Below, piece after piece: positions 20,785 to 31,351 of a stretch of DNA of 64,000 nt; within the stretch, counting starts at the first letter, position 1, and every line of letters starts with the position of its first letter. Position numbers and translations under genes: made by a program. This DNA comes from Tupaia tana. Lineage: Eukaryota; Chordata; Mammalia; Scandentia; Tupaiidae. The notes beneath the pieces were generated by a model. The model searched no databases, had not been told where the DNA came from, and saw only the letters and a list, made by a program, of their open reading frames with translations. The stretch is from positions 34,157,377 through 34,221,376 of the forward strand of contig JAKSZU010000016.1 of assembly GCA_026018925.1 (NCBI GenBank), read 5' to 3'.

Positions 20785-21337
20785 AGTTAACTACAGAGCC
20801 AAGAAATTTGCTACACTGGAAACCATTAGAGGACAATTAAATGCTGAAATAGGACATAATGCTATCAGAAGAATCTTCAAGTCACAAGATCTGAGAGTCA
20901 GCGGGGCCTTGAGAGGTCAGACACTCCCCTTCCGCAGTGGGCTAGAGCATGAAGTCTCAGTGTTTCTGTCTGCTTCCTCAAGCCCAGGCTGACGGCAGTG
21001 TTCCTGTCCATCCAGAGTCCATCAGAGTTCCACTGAATCTGCTTTATAGATTTGGGTTTCAGGAAAGGCTTATTTAAAGAGATGGATCTGTGGCTCTGAC
21101 TCGTTTGAAAACCACAATCTAGTCCAAGCCATCAATCCTCCAGAAAAGTAGGCCCAGGGAGAGGTAACTTACTTCAGTCACTCGCAGATTAGTGATAGTT
21201 AGGATGAGAACCCAGGTGACCAGTCACCGAGTTCATTTGTGAAGTAAACATATTATTGAAGGATAACATACTCACAGAATGCACAGCTCAGCAATTCTCA
21301 CAGGTGAGCGTGCCTGTGCAGCCTTCCTCCAGCTCAA
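20785..21337. other. Unassigned sequence
   Basis: No recognised repeat or exon. Part of 20900-21200 has the look of ancient diverged repeat DNA, but I cannot assign it. Confidence 0.35.
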
Positions 21338-21351
21338 GAACCTGGTCACTG

Positions 21352-21610
21352 TGGGACCAGCAGTCAGTGTAATGGCTGTGTTGCTGGACTCCCACATAGT
21401 CGACCATGGTTCACGTCCCAGACCCGGTGGCTTAAACTCACGCCGGGCGCGTGTGCGTGCATGCCCAAGATCCCGAGAGGAGAATGGAAGAGAAGGGATT
21501 GCGGCGTGGTCATCCCCCCTGGGGGGTGATTTCTCGCTTTCTATCTGTCTGTCTCTCTCTGGCGAGCGCACGCGCCCTATAGCAAAAACCTCTTAAAAAA
21601 AAAAAAAAAA
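21352..21610 (+). mobile_element. SINE-A, young, 14-bp target duplication
   Basis: GAACCTGGTCACTG (21338-21351) versus GAACATGGTCACTG (21611-21624). CpG-rich body (CACGCCGGGCGCGTGTGCG) and a short poly-A. Confidence 0.95.
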
Positions 21611-21733
21611 GAACATGGTCACTGCCAGCCCCCACCCCGCCCCAGAACTTCCTCCCATCACCACCCCAAAGGAACCACTATTTTTTTAACCAATATCTTA
21701 ATTTCTTCTTTTTATTTTTAAGAGAAATTTTTG

Positions 21734-21902
21734 TAGGATCAGCAGATGGTAGAGTGGTTAAGGCTCTGGACTCCCATATGGCTGGCTGTGGTTCGTGTCC
21801 CAGACCTAACCGCTTGCTTTCTCACTTTCTCTCTCCCTCTCTCTCTCTCTCTCTGTCTGTCTCACCCTGGCGAACACATCTACCCTATAGCAAAATTAAA
21901 AG
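21734..21902 (+). mobile_element. SINE-AB (A tail, no body)
   Basis: Head GTAGAGTGGTTAAGGCTCTG goes straight to GCTTGCTTTCTCACTTTC and CT repeats, yet ends with the A tail (GGCGAACACATCTACCCTAT). This is an intermediate between A and B. Confidence 0.85.
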
Positions 21903-21906
21903 AAGA

Positions 21907-22140
21907 GGGACCAGCAGTTAGCGTAATGGCTATGTTGCTGGACTCCCATGTAGTCGACCGCGGTTCGTGTCCCAGACCCGGTAGCTTAAAACACGCTGGG
22001 CACGTGTGCGTGCGTGCCCAAGATCCCGAGAGGAGAATGAAGGAGAAGGGACTGCAGCGTGGCCATCCCCCCTGGGGGGTGATTTCTCACTTTCTGTCTC
22101 TCTGTCTGGCGAGCTCACATGCCCTATAGCAAAAACCTCT

Positions 22141-22173
<33 letters not shown>
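21907..22173 (+). mobile_element. SINE-A with long poly-A
   Basis: Near-consensus copy; poly-A of about 32 at 22142-22173, followed by a purine-rich GAAGAGGAGG stretch. Confidence 0.95.
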
Positions 22174-22175
<2 letters not shown>

Positions 22176-22230
22176 TGAAGAGAGGAAGAAGAGGAGGAGG
22201 AGAAGTTAAAAATAAAAAAGAGAGAGAGAG

Positions 22231-22349
22231 AGAGAGATTTTTGCTGTGGTGCATGTGCTCACTGGAGAGACAGAGAGACAGAAAGCAAGAAATCCCCTCC
22301 CCCCAGAGGGGGTGGCACTGACATAACCAGTACGACATATGTTGGTCCC
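22231..22349 (-). mobile_element. SINE-A with internal deletion
   Basis: Tail and start of the body (AAATCCCCTCCCCCCAGAGG) jump directly to the head (GGCACTGACATAACCAGTAC...TGTTGGTCCC); about 120 bp of body and box B are gone. Confidence 0.8.
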
Positions 22350-22365
22350 CAATCTATACATTTCT

Positions 22366-22552
22366 TTTTTTTTTTTTTTTAATTTTATTTATTCATTCAT
22401 TTTATTTTTTAATTTGACCAGAAAGACACAGAGAGAGAGAAAGAGTGAGAGAGGGAAAGTGAGAAAGCAAGCCACCAGGTCTGAGACTTGAACCGTGGTC
22501 GGCCATGTGGGAGTCCAGCGTCCTTATCCACCACGCCACCTGCCGGCCCCCC
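22366..22552 (-). mobile_element. SINE-B, exact 16-bp target duplication
   Basis: CAATCTATACATTTCT at 22350-22365 and 22553-22568. AATTTGACCAGAAAGACA tail junction and GCCACCTGCCGGCCC head. Confidence 0.97.
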
Positions 22553-23075
22553 CAATCTATACATTTCTAACAACACGGATCAGTTTGTATGTTCTTGAAC
22601 TTTCTATCAGTGAGATCCCACACTCCAATGTATTCTGTTGGGTATGGCTTCATTCACTCAACATTCTGCCCCTCAGATTCTTCCATGTCACCACTTAAAA
22701 ATAAAGTTTGTTCTTTTCCATTGTTCTGCAGTATTTGGTTGCACTAACACACCACACTTCTTTAACCACATTGATAGAACATCGAATTGTTTGTGCTTTG
22801 AAAATATCACAAGAATGTTGCCATGGGCGCTCTCCTACATGCCTCTAGTGCACGCATCTGCACCAAGGAGGCAACTTGCAGGACCACATTCAGCTACGGT
22901 ACATATTGCCAAACAGCTTTCCCAAGTGGGTGCAATGTATCAATTTTCACCTCATTTGAGAGATATACAAACGGTTCCACAGTCTCACAACACTTGGTCT
23001 TTTTCTTTTTAGTCATTCTGGCTAAAAGATGTGTAGAGTAGTATCTCCTTGTGCCTTCAATGTGGTCTTCCTAGG

Positions 23076-23285
23076 TGATTAAGGAGGTCAGGGCCTGGTG
23101 GTTAAAGGAGCCAGATTCCACGTGGCCAACCACAGTTCTAATCCCAGCCCTGGTGACTTAAAAAAAAAAAAGCCAAAAATCCCCAGAGGATGAAGAAATG
23201 GAGTCGGGACTGTGTCATGACCAAGCTCCATTGGTGGGGTACTTTGTCTCTTGTTGGCAAACAAACAAACAAACAAACAAAAACC
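23076..23285 (+). mobile_element. SINE-A, old variant
   Basis: GGCCTGGTGGTTAAAGGAGC head, a short A-run where the CA segment should be, body GGATGAAGAAATGGAGTCGG, (AAAC)n tail. Confidence 0.75.
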
Positions 23286-23340
23286 CACAGAGGTCAAATA
23301 GCACTTTTCACAGGCTTACTGGCCATTTCAATGTCCTTTT

Positions 23341-23597
23341 TCTTTTTAGAAAGAGAGATTTTTGCTGAAGGGAGTGTGCGCTCACCAGAAAGACAGAGAG
23401 ACAGAGAAACAGAAAGCGAGAAATCACCCCCCAGGGGGGATGGCCACCCCATAATTTCTTCTCCATTCTCTTCTCGGGATTTTGGACACACACACACACA
23501 TGCTCAGCCTGAGTTTTAAGCCACTGGGTCCAGTACATGAACCATGGTTGAGCATGTGGAAGTCCAGCAACGTAACCATTATGCCGTCTGCTGTTCC
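23341..23597 (-). mobile_element. SINE-A
   Basis: Tail TTTTTGCTGAAGGGAGTGTG, body ACCCCATAATTTCTTCTCC, head ATGCCGTCTGCTGTTCCC. Confidence 0.88.
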
Positions 23598-23799
23598 CTT
23601 GGATGTCCTCTCTCACGAACATCTAAAATGTAGAACTGTGTCACCTGGTTGGTTTCGGTTTGGCTTTGCTTTTTCTGTGACTTCCTTGCTCTATGCACAT
23701 GGGTACAAAATCAGTTCCTGGGTAAGAACAGGCTTGAGCCAGACTGCCCAACTTTGGGCTCCAGCTCTCGCGCCGACTATAGCTATTATTCTGAGCTAG

Positions 23800-23965
23800 T
23801 TGGCACCCCATGCACACGCGTGCCAGCTGTGCCAGCTGTAAAATGGGGCTGGTGATAAGAGCACCACACCCGATGAGTCTGAAGGAGTTCCTACAGACAG
23901 ATATCGGGAACAGTGCTCGGCGCAGACTGAGTGCTCTGCCTGTGGAGATGTTCACTGCTACACCA
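23800..23965 (+). repeat. Possible MIR 3' half
   Basis: AGCTGTAAAATGGGGCTGGT with GGGAACAGTGCTCGGCGCAG fits MIR spacing (CTGTAAAATGGGGATAAT...AACAGTGCCTGGCAC). Confidence 0.45.
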
Positions 23966-24096
23966 ATATTCCGGGCACCTGAAGTGTCCCAAATTGCCCT
24001 GATGGAGAGGAAAAGAAGAAAAGGGGCAAGGCAAGATCGAGAGATGAAATTACACAATTTTCTAGTAACTATCACTATTTAAACACCAGCCTCATA

Positions 24097-24100
<4 letters not shown>

Positions 24101-24133
<33 letters not shown>
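24101..24133. repeat. (CA)n microsatellite
   Basis: An uninterrupted AC run of 16 units, not attached to a SINE. Confidence 0.95.
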
Positions 24134-24137
<4 letters not shown>

Positions 24138-24236
24138 TTTCCCTTGTGCATGAGACCACAGAGGAGGGGAGCTGGCGTTTGCACAGAGAAGCTGGGGAGT
24201 TTATTTCTTATTTAAAAAAAAATAAATTAAAAAAAA

Positions 24237-24452
24237 GGGGGGGCAGAAGATGGTGTAGTGGTTACGTTGCTGGACTCCCACATGGCCAATGGTGTTCAAG
24301 TCCAGGACCTGGTGGCTTGAAACTCACGCTGGGAAGGGATTGCAATGTGGCCATCCCCCCTGGGAGGGAGGGTGATTTCACACTTTCCCTCTCACCGTCT
24401 CTGTCTCTCTCGCTGGCAAGTGCATGTGCCCTAAGGCAAAAAACCCTTAAAA
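24237..24452 (+). mobile_element. SINE-A with body deletion
   Basis: Head GGTGTAGTGGTTACGTTGCT; ACTCACGCTGGGAAGGGATT shows loss of about 50 bp including the CCCAAGATCC word; tail GCCCTAAGGCAAAAAACCC. Confidence 0.85.
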
Positions 24453-25110
24453 AGAAAAGAAACAGACAAAATGACCTATTCACCAGGCCATCTCCTACAC
24501 TTTTATTAAAAGGCTCACCTGAAACATCACCCTACAGAGCCTACAGGACAGGAAGACTAAGACCACAGAAGCCCTGGAGGCCCTCCCAGAGCCAAAGTGC
24601 GGCCCTCAGCACTACTGGCCACCTACCCACCCTCTCGCTAGGAGACGAAGGGGAAGCCTTCATTCTAGCCACCCTAGTCCCCCACCCTCACCCCAGGCAA
24701 TAGCTCTGCTTTGGTCAGTAGGTCTCTGCCATCCAGGATCCGCAGGCCTGGCTCCACAGAAACAGAAAAAATCCTGACAAGTGAACGGCAGGCCGTCATT
24801 TCCTCGGCTGCGGTGGGAGAGAGGGTGGTCACAGGTAGCTCTAGGTCAACAGGCCAGGAGGTCAGCCCGGGATGTGAAATCACTGGCCTTGCAGAACATG
24901 AGCTGGACGCTGGTGTCCCCTGCCTGCCGGGTGTGATGTGGCCAGGCAGGTGCAGGGGCATAGTGAGGCAGACGGGAGACGGGAACAAACTTGTTTATTG
25001 TTCACTGAAGACAACTTTTCAAAGAACTCCTGGCCTGGATTAGGAAACTAGGTTATATGGCTAGATGGGGAAATGTCAGGGAGTTCTCAGTTTCATCTGG
25101 TAAACAGGCC
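24453..25110. other. Unassigned sequence
   Basis: Two overlapping frames of 104-110 codons (24674-25043) show no recognisable domain; a 185-codon frame ending at 24703 starts inside the SINE. Confidence 0.35.
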
Positions 25111-25169
25111 TGAGTCAGTGAATACATGTAACTAGCAGATCTGTGCTCGGAGACAGAATGAACCAGAGA

Positions 25170-25225
25170 CTCAGCTCCCTTACTTCACAGATGAGGAAAC
25201 TGAGGTTCAGGGAGGCCAGTAAGGA
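25170..25225 (-). repeat. MIR core fragment
   Basis: TTCACAGATGAGGAAACTGA followed by GGTTCAGGGAGGCCAGTAAG is the reverse MIR core. Confidence 0.6.
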
Positions 25226-25429
25226 GTAGGGCCCGCCCAGTAATGATAGATTCCCCCCTTTACTGCAACTTGCTTCTTGAAGCCTCTCCAAACCCCACAT
25301 CTGATTAATCACCAAATCCTATCACATATAACATTTTTCATGTAAGTAACCAATGTTCTAAACTCTGGAAGCCCAACCTGGGCCATGTGTCATCACCTCC
25401 CATCTCCTTCCCCACAAACCTCTATTCAA

Positions 25430-26065
25430 GTCTACTGACAGATTAATCTTCCTAAAACAATATGTTGGCCCCATTCTTTCTATGTTTAGAAACTATCAGT
25501 AACTCTCCCCTGCCTCGAAGGCCAATTTCCATCTTCCCAGTCTTCATTAAACATCTTCTATTATGGGCTCTCAGGCAATTCTTTCCCCTTATCCCCTCTC
25601 CACTCCAACATTTGACCTGCTTCTTCCTCTAAAACATACCCTTCTCTGCTTTTTTGTTTTTGTTTTTGTTGTTTTTGCTATAGGGCACATGTGCTCGTTG
25701 GAGAGAGACAGACAGAAAGGGAAAACAAGAAATCTTCCTGGGTGGGGGCATGGCCACATCACAGTCTCTTTGCCTCCATTCTCCTTTGGGATTTTGGGCA
25801 TGCATGTACACATACCCAGCATGATTTCCAAGCTGCCGGGTTGGAGGCTTGGACTGCAGACTACACGATGTGAGAGCAGCCCTTTAACCACCACACAGCC
25901 TGCTGGTGCCCTTCTCTGCATTCTTACAGAACACTTTACTAGAAACCCTCTTGCCTCCATCTGTCTGCTCCCGATCCATCTCCCATATCTATTAATGTCT
26001 CTCCCTTTCTGTACCCACAAACTCTCTTATCTCGCATACTACCTCAGACTATTATCCTGCTTGCA
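25430..26065 (+). repeat. L2-like fossil split by a SINE-A
   Basis: CAGATTAATCTTCCTAAAAC and the AACTCTCCCCTGCCTCGAAG segment resemble the L2 3' region. The sequence continues after the SINE at 25920. Confidence 0.5.
25650..25908 (-). mobile_element. SINE-A, exact target duplication
   Basis: CCCTTCTCTGC at 25639-25649 and 25909-25919. (TTTTTG)n near the tail, head AGCCTGCTGGTG. Confidence 0.92.
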
Positions 26066-26074
26066 CCATTTCTT

Positions 26075-26312
26075 TTTGTAGAGATTTTTGCTATATGGAA
26101 TGTGTGCTCACCCGAGAAACAGACAGGAAGTGAGAAATCACCTCCCAGGGGGAATAGCCATGCCACAATCCCTTCTCCTCTCAGGATTTTGGGCATACAT
26201 GCATGCACATGCACCTGGCATGTTTCAAGCCTTCAGATCTGGGACTCAAACTGTGGCAGCCATGTGAGAGTCCAGTGCCCCAAACACAACGTCACCTGCT
26301 AGCCACCCCCTC
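26075..26312 (-). mobile_element. SINE-A
   Basis: Tail TTTTTGCTATATGGAATGTG, body slightly deleted, head GTCACCTGCTAGCCACC. TGCACCATTT precedes and follows it. Confidence 0.88.
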
Positions 26313-26335
26313 TGCCTGCACCATTTTAATGTGAG

Positions 26336-26336
<1 letters not shown>

Positions 26337-26364
<28 letters not shown>
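26337..26364. repeat. (GT)n microsatellite
   Basis: A run of 14 TG units followed by GCATG. Confidence 0.95.
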
Positions 26365-26366
<2 letters not shown>

Positions 26367-27107
26367 TGTTCATACCTACACTCAAAGTTTCTTCAGAGTT
26401 TGAAGCTTCTCTGCATCTGACAGAGACCCTGGTGTGCAGCTCCTTTCAGGAAGCAGTGCTCAAAGCTCAGGTTGACGGATGAGATACACAGAAGCAGCAA
26501 ATGGCGCAGGTGGCCCATCCCAAGTCCTTCCTCCGGGCTGTACACTTGTTATTGTGAGCATGAGGATGACAGAATGTCACTGCAACTTCCTGGTGGAAAC
26601 AGATGTGACTACAAGCAATGATAACAATGGGGCAGTCTCTGTTATGAAAGTGTGCAAAAGCCTGTCAGAAGCACCAAGGATGGTGTTCCAACCCTGCCTA
26701 CTAAGTCAAGGAAGGCTTCCTGGAGGACGCAGGTGTGAGATGGACAAGGTGAAAAAGTGTTCTGAGTGGACAGTAAGGGACATGGCTAGTCCCACTAGTA
26801 CATGGGACTGAGAGAGAAGAAGGCATCTCAGGTAGGAGAAAGTGTGGGTCAAGGCATAAAGATGGGAACGCAAGAGCTTGTGCAGAGGGACACTGAATTA
26901 CGACAGTGGGTAACAGCTAATGGGCTCAGTGAGGCCTAACACGGTGAAGACGTGGTAGATTACTGCAAAAGGACCACTTTCAGGGAGAGATGGGTCACAT
27001 GTGTCCCTGCATTTCAGTCAAAGTCTAGTTCTGCCCTTCCCCCTGAACAAGCCATCTGGCTTTGGGAAAATTTGTAAACTGCTCTGGTTGGTCCTTGATG
27101 CCTCAGT
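26365..27107. other. Unassigned sequence, part likely ancient repeat
   Basis: GGAAGGCTTCCTGGAGGACG with the following AGATGGACAAGG stretch recalls a widespread ancient mammalian repeat that I cannot name with certainty. No coding exon is supported. Confidence 0.35.
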
Positions 27108-27114
27108 CTTTTTT

Positions 27115-27299
27115 GTTAGTTTGTTTATCTTTAAATAATTATTTATTTATTATTTTTAATATGCTATAGGGCACATGCACTTACCAGAGAGAAACAGAGA
27201 GAGGAAAAGTGAGAAAGCAAACTGCTAGATCTGGGACTTGAACAGCGGTCAGTCATGTGAGAGTCCAACACCTTAATCGCCATGCCACTTGCTGGTCCC
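27115..27299 (-). mobile_element. SINE-AB (A tail, no body)
   Basis: Has ATGCTATAGGGCACATGCAC (A tail) followed by GGAAAAGTGAGAAAGCAAAC (B junction) and a head ending TGCCACTTGCTGGTCCC. Confidence 0.85.
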
Positions 27300-27337
27300 T
27301 CTCAATCTTTAATGGATGTTTATTGTTATTACCGTTT

Positions 27338-27580
27338 TTTCTAATTTTTGTCAGATAGTGAATGCACTCACCAGAGTGAAAGAGAGAGAGAGAGAGAAAA
27401 GGAAGGAAAAAGCATCCTCAATGGGTGTGGCCACATTGCAACGCGTTTTCCATTTCTCTATCCTGTTGAGATTTGAGGCATTCAAGGTCAGGTCTTGTGT
27501 GTTTTTTGAGCTGTTGGGGTGCAGGATTCTAATGCATTTGGCCACATGGAATCTGACTTCCTTAACCATTAGTCTACAAG
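27338..27580 (-). mobile_element. SINE-A, old variant
   Basis: Tail TTTTGTCAGATAGTGAATGC, body CATTTCTCTATCCTGTTGAG, degraded head (TTCCTTAACCATTAGTCTAC). Confidence 0.75.
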
Positions 27581-27589
27581 ATGTTTTCA

Positions 27590-28479
27590 TTCTGTTCCCC
27601 ACTGAGCATAGTCTTACTCAGAAAGAACTCACCTGTGCCTTAACATCTGAGAGGGTGGCCCACCACCATGTCCTGCTGTCCCTGGTCCTCCAAACCCTGA
27701 GCCTTTGACTCAGATTTAAGGTATTGGAAATCAGGCCTCTTATGCCTCCTGAGCTTGAAGAAGCCCATTCCCATTGACCAGGGTCTTATTAGGGACCCAG
27801 AATTCAGTGGTGGAACTGCAAGGCCCACCAGTCATGGGGCACACCAACAGGGCATTCACTGTTTACCTTCCATTTGGCTGATGTGGACACAGAAGCAATC
27901 ACCTTTCCCACACTCAAGGCCGACCAGCCCCTTCTGCTACAGCTTGTATCAAACTAGGTCCTACTCATATATTTTAGCCTTGAAATTGGGTTCAGAAGCT
28001 GCTCTCAAAGAAGTTTTTCTTGTGCTGCCATCCAGCTTCCATACCACTGCCAGGCTCCGCATTGAATTGGTACACCTTATGTAAGTTAACCATTTGTAAA
28101 TCAACAAACTCCTCCTCATCCTAAGGCATTAATGAAGTCAGTGGGCTTCTTCTGGTGAATGGAATTAGAGATGGGCCAGAGGCCTTAAGTAGCAGGACAG
28201 TGTGTGGGTTGGGAGAGCATTTCCTAAGGCTGTTCACAAGTCCTTGTCTCACAAAGCACAGTGAGGGAGGCCAGCACTCCAAACTGAAGCTCATGCGCCA
28301 AGCTCCACACCCAGAAGAGCACCAACTCTGGGGCCTGCTACCAAGAACGTCTTTGGAAAGAACAGGCCAAAACTAACCCCAGACTTGCTTGGCTCAGAAC
28401 AGAAGAACAATCTTCTCCCTCTGATACTCCCAACATCCCCTGTAGAGCATAAGGAGGGATTGGGCTTTCAGTTTTCAGT
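27590..28479. other. Unassigned sequence
   Basis: About 0.9 kb with no recognised repeat. Frames of 60-109 codons on both strands lack recognisable motifs. Confidence 0.4.
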
Positions 28480-28508
28480 GCCTGAAGATAGTTAATAATT
28501 ACATTAAG

Positions 28509-28666
28509 GGGGCTAGCAGGTGGCCTGGTGGTTAAGGCACTGGACTCCCACATGGCTGACTGCAGTTCAACTCCAGTCCCAGACCTGGCAGCTTGCTCTC
28601 TCATTGTCTCTTTCTTTCTCTCTGTCTGTCTCTCTCTGGTCAAATTAAATAATCATCATCATCATC
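28509..28666 (+). mobile_element. SINE-B, exact target duplication, (ATC)n tail
   Basis: ATTACATTAAG at 28498-28508 and 28667-28677. Tail CTGGTCAAATTAAATAATC expands to (ATC)n. Confidence 0.95.
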
Positions 28667-28802
28667 ATTACATTAAGTATAAATGGTCTAAGTACTCTAA
28701 TTAAAACACAGTCATGCTGGTCAAAAAGAAAAAGGAAGCCCAACTGTAAGAAGTCTATTTTAAATATAAAGACATAGATAGGTTAAAAGTAAAAGGAAGC
28801 AT

Positions 28803-28965
28803 GGGGCCAGCAGGTGATATAGTGGTCAAGTTGCTGGACCACCACATGGCCATCTGCAATTCGCATCCAGGACTCGGCATATGTGTGTGTATGACTAAAA
28901 TCTCAGGAGGAGAATGGAAAAGGGATTGCAGTGTGGCCATCCCCCTGGAGGGTGATTTCTCACTT

Positions 28966-28998
<33 letters not shown>

Positions 28999-29039
28999 GT
29001 CTCTGTCTCTCTTTTCTCTCCCTGGCAAGCACACAAGCA
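28803..29039 (+). mobile_element. SINE-A
   Basis: GGGGCCAGCAGGTGATATAG head; the CA segment is shortened (CATATGTGTGTGTATGAC); (CT)n expansion; ends AAGCACACAAGCAAAAAAG. The L1 word AAAAGTAAAAG flanks it on both sides. Confidence 0.9.
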
Positions 29040-29240
29040 AAAAAGTAAAAGAATGGAAAAAATATACCATGCAAACATTAATCAACAGAAAATGAAGCAA
29101 CTATATTAATAGCAAAGTAAATTGCTATTTACTTTTACAGAACAAATATTTCCCAGATTAAGGAGGGGTATTTCATAATGATAAATGAGTCAATTGATCA
29201 AGACAAAATAATTAATGAGCATAAGTAATTGTGATTAGCC

Positions 29241-29690
29241 TCCAGTCCCAGAATTACTATCCTTGTTTCTGTTTTGGTGTTATTGAGATGTTCCTGATGT
29301 TTACTACTTTTCTCCTGCTGGTAACTCCCTCTAGCTGGCATTGTTCACACTCAAGGCTCAGCCTGGACTCTCCTTCCAGTTAATTTGCAGGTAAAGGGGC
29401 CTCCTAACTCAACACAGTGACCTCTCCCACCCAGCACTCAACAACCTGGTTACCACGACCTGGTGCTTCTCTACTTGTCTGCCTCTTCCACAGTCCATAA
29501 GCCACATAAGCCAAAGACCTCATCATGTCCAAGTCCAAATTCTTTGGCAATATATGACACACTGTAGGACCTGTGTGATGACTGAGAATAAGTTAAGTCC
29601 CCCAAACTCAAGCCTAATAACTCTGACTCCCAGAAGAGATGTAGTTTTTACTAAAATAGAAGGAACAGTGAGCAAGTCAAAGGAATTCTG
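29241..29690. other. Unassigned sequence
   Basis: No recognised repeat or exon. Confidence 0.35.
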
Positions 29691-29785
29691 TGATCTTAGC
29701 TAAGTCCCTTAACCATTCAGTGCCTCAGTTTCCTCATTTGTAAAGTGGTAAAAAGGATACTGGCCTCATGGTGTGGCAATTTTTT
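29691..29785 (+). repeat. MIR fossil
   Basis: AAGTCCCTTAACCATTCAGT, GCCTCAGTTTCCTCATTTGT and AAAGTGGTAAAAAGGATACT match the MIR core in order. Confidence 0.8.
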
Positions 29786-29787
29786 TT

Positions 29788-30017
29788 TAACAGAGATTTT
29801 TGCCATAGGGTGCATGCGCTCACTGGAGAGACAAAGAGAGACAGAAAATGAGAAATGACCCGCTAGGGGGAATGGTCACACCACAATCCCTTCTCCTCCA
29901 TTCTCCTCTCGCGATTTTAGGCACACATGCTCACATGCTTGGCATGAGTTTAAGTCGCTGAGTCCAGAGTCAAAGTGAGGCCAACTATGTTGTAACCGTT
30001 ACACCGCCTGCTGGTCC
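29788..30017 (-). mobile_element. SINE-A
   Basis: Tail TTTTTGCCATAGGGTGCATG, body CACAATCCCTTCTCCTCC, head ACACCGCCTGCTGGTCCC. A small deletion affects the anticodon-arm region. Confidence 0.88.
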
Positions 30018-30886
30018 CATGAATGGCACTTTTAAGAAATGGTGTTTAAATGTGCTTTTCAAACATTTGTCCATACTGAAGCAGTGGTCACTTCCCCGTC
30101 AGCACGACAGACGGCCAAGTCTGGGGCAAAGAAAAGGAAGGGAGGCATCTGCGCAGCACAATAGCAGAAGGGCAACTGCTCCGGCCCTGACTCTGCACCT
30201 CCCCTGCTCCAACAAGGAGGTTGTGCTGCCCCCTCCTGCCCTCTGCACAGTCTGTTTCTCTCTGGCTTACCCTCTTCTGAAGTGGGTTGCAGAAGCCTCC
30301 TCTGAAGTGGGTTGCAGAAGCCACCTGGACCATGAGGCAATTCAGCTCCAGAAAGCACCACACATCCCTGACGGGAACACATCCCAGCAAAATTCTGATG
30401 ACTCCACTGTGCGAGCAACAAGCAGGGACTTCCTCAATGTCTCAGGATAGCACCAGGGGATCCAGGAGACGTCACAGCATCTGTCCCTGACAGCCGGTGG
30501 TTTTCGGATTTCCCTTGATGACTAAGGCTCCAAATGGTGTAAAAAGGGAAAAAGCATCAACTCATGCTTTCTGAGTCAGCCTTCCAATTTCAGAACTCTG
30601 GGCTCCAGCCCAGACCTATAGAACAAGAATGAGCCCTTGAACACAGTCTCCAAATACTTCAGACATTCAAGGCTGAGAAGCGAGCCCCCTCCCTGCGCCC
30701 TTATTATCCTTTGAACAGAGGAATCCAAACTTTCTTCATGACAAGCCACTACCTCCAGTATCATGTTCATCTGTAAATTATACACTTTTGCTACTGCACT
30801 GATACATTATGGACATGATAAAATTTACATTAAAAGCAGAACAGAAAACTGTAAAGGGTGAGTTAAAAATACAGAGAAGATGGAGC
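30018..30886. other. Unassigned single-copy-like sequence
   Basis: Holds overlapping frames of 100-143 codons at 30019-30450 that I do not recognise, with no splice-flanked exon evident. Contains the 25-bp tandem duplication listed separately. Confidence 0.4.
30273..30322. repeat. 25-bp tandem duplication
   Basis: Two adjacent units differing at one base: TCTTCTGAAGTGGGTTGC... and TCCTCTGAAGTGGGTTGC..., each ending AGAAGCC. Confidence 0.95.
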
Positions 30887-31132
30887 CAGATGGTGTAACG
30901 GTTACGTCGCTGGACTCCCACATGGCGGACTGCAGTCTGAGTTCCAGACCAGGAGGCTTGAAACTCAGGCTGGGCGCACGTGCGTGTGTGCCCAAAGTCC
31001 CAAGAGGAGAGTAGAGGAGAAGGGATGACAGTGTGGTCATACCCTCTAGGGGGCGATTTCTCACTTTCTGTCTCTTGTCTCTCTGGCAAACCCATTCGCC
31101 CTATAGCAAAAATCTCTCAAAAGTAAAAAAAG
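30887..31132 (+). mobile_element. SINE-A
   Basis: GGAGCCAGATGGTGTAACGG head; body GAGTAGAGGAGAAGGGATG; tail TTCGCCCTATAGCAAAAATC. Confidence 0.92.
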
Positions 31133-31351
31133 AAAATTCATAGAAGAGTTATAGTATTTCCCTCCTGCAGCCCATGTAATCCGGCCCAAGGACCCACGGT
31201 ATGCAGTCTCTGGTTTTTTCTGAAAGCACTTTCTGCTAGGTACTCACTCCTCTGCTCCATCCCAGCCCTGCTACTCAGAGCTGGACACTCAGACTTCCCC
31301 AGCTCCACCTCCAGCTCCATCCCAACCTCCGCATGCTCCCCCATCCCTACA
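31133..31351. other. Unassigned pyrimidine-rich sequence
   Basis: AGCTCCA/CCAGCTCC words repeat at 31299-31322. No element recognised. Confidence 0.3.

Larger units (their letters stand above)
21625..23335 (-). mobile_element. Old L1 3' UTR broken by SINEs
   Basis: L1 words in reverse orientation at 21625-21730, 22570-23070 (TTGGGTATGGCTTCATTCAC, CCAAACAGCTTTCCCAAGTG, TCATTCTGGCTAAAAGATGT) and 23286-23335. Five SINEs lie inside. Confidence 0.75.
28480..29240 (+). mobile_element. L1 ORF2 fossil (endonuclease-side region)
   Basis: Outside two SINEs the DNA reads as diverged L1 ORF2: TATAAATGGTCTAAGTACTC, ATATAAAGACATAGATAGGT, AAATATACCATGCAAACATT, GGGTATTTCATAATGATAAA. Frames are interrupted by stops, so it cannot be functional. 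Confidence 0.75.

Noticed and set aside
21279-21596. Recurrent peptide with SREEN and ERTRPIAK motifs in many frames, looking like a conserved protein family
   Set aside because: It is the translation of SINE-A body and tail and recurs wherever a copy stands in the same phase.
24146-24703. 185-codon plus-strand frame
   Set aside because: Its first half is SINE-A translated; the remainder shows no family resemblance.
28665-29240. Functional reverse transcriptase/endonuclease gene
   Set aside because: L1 ORF2 similarity is at the nucleotide level only; stops and two SINE insertions break every frame.
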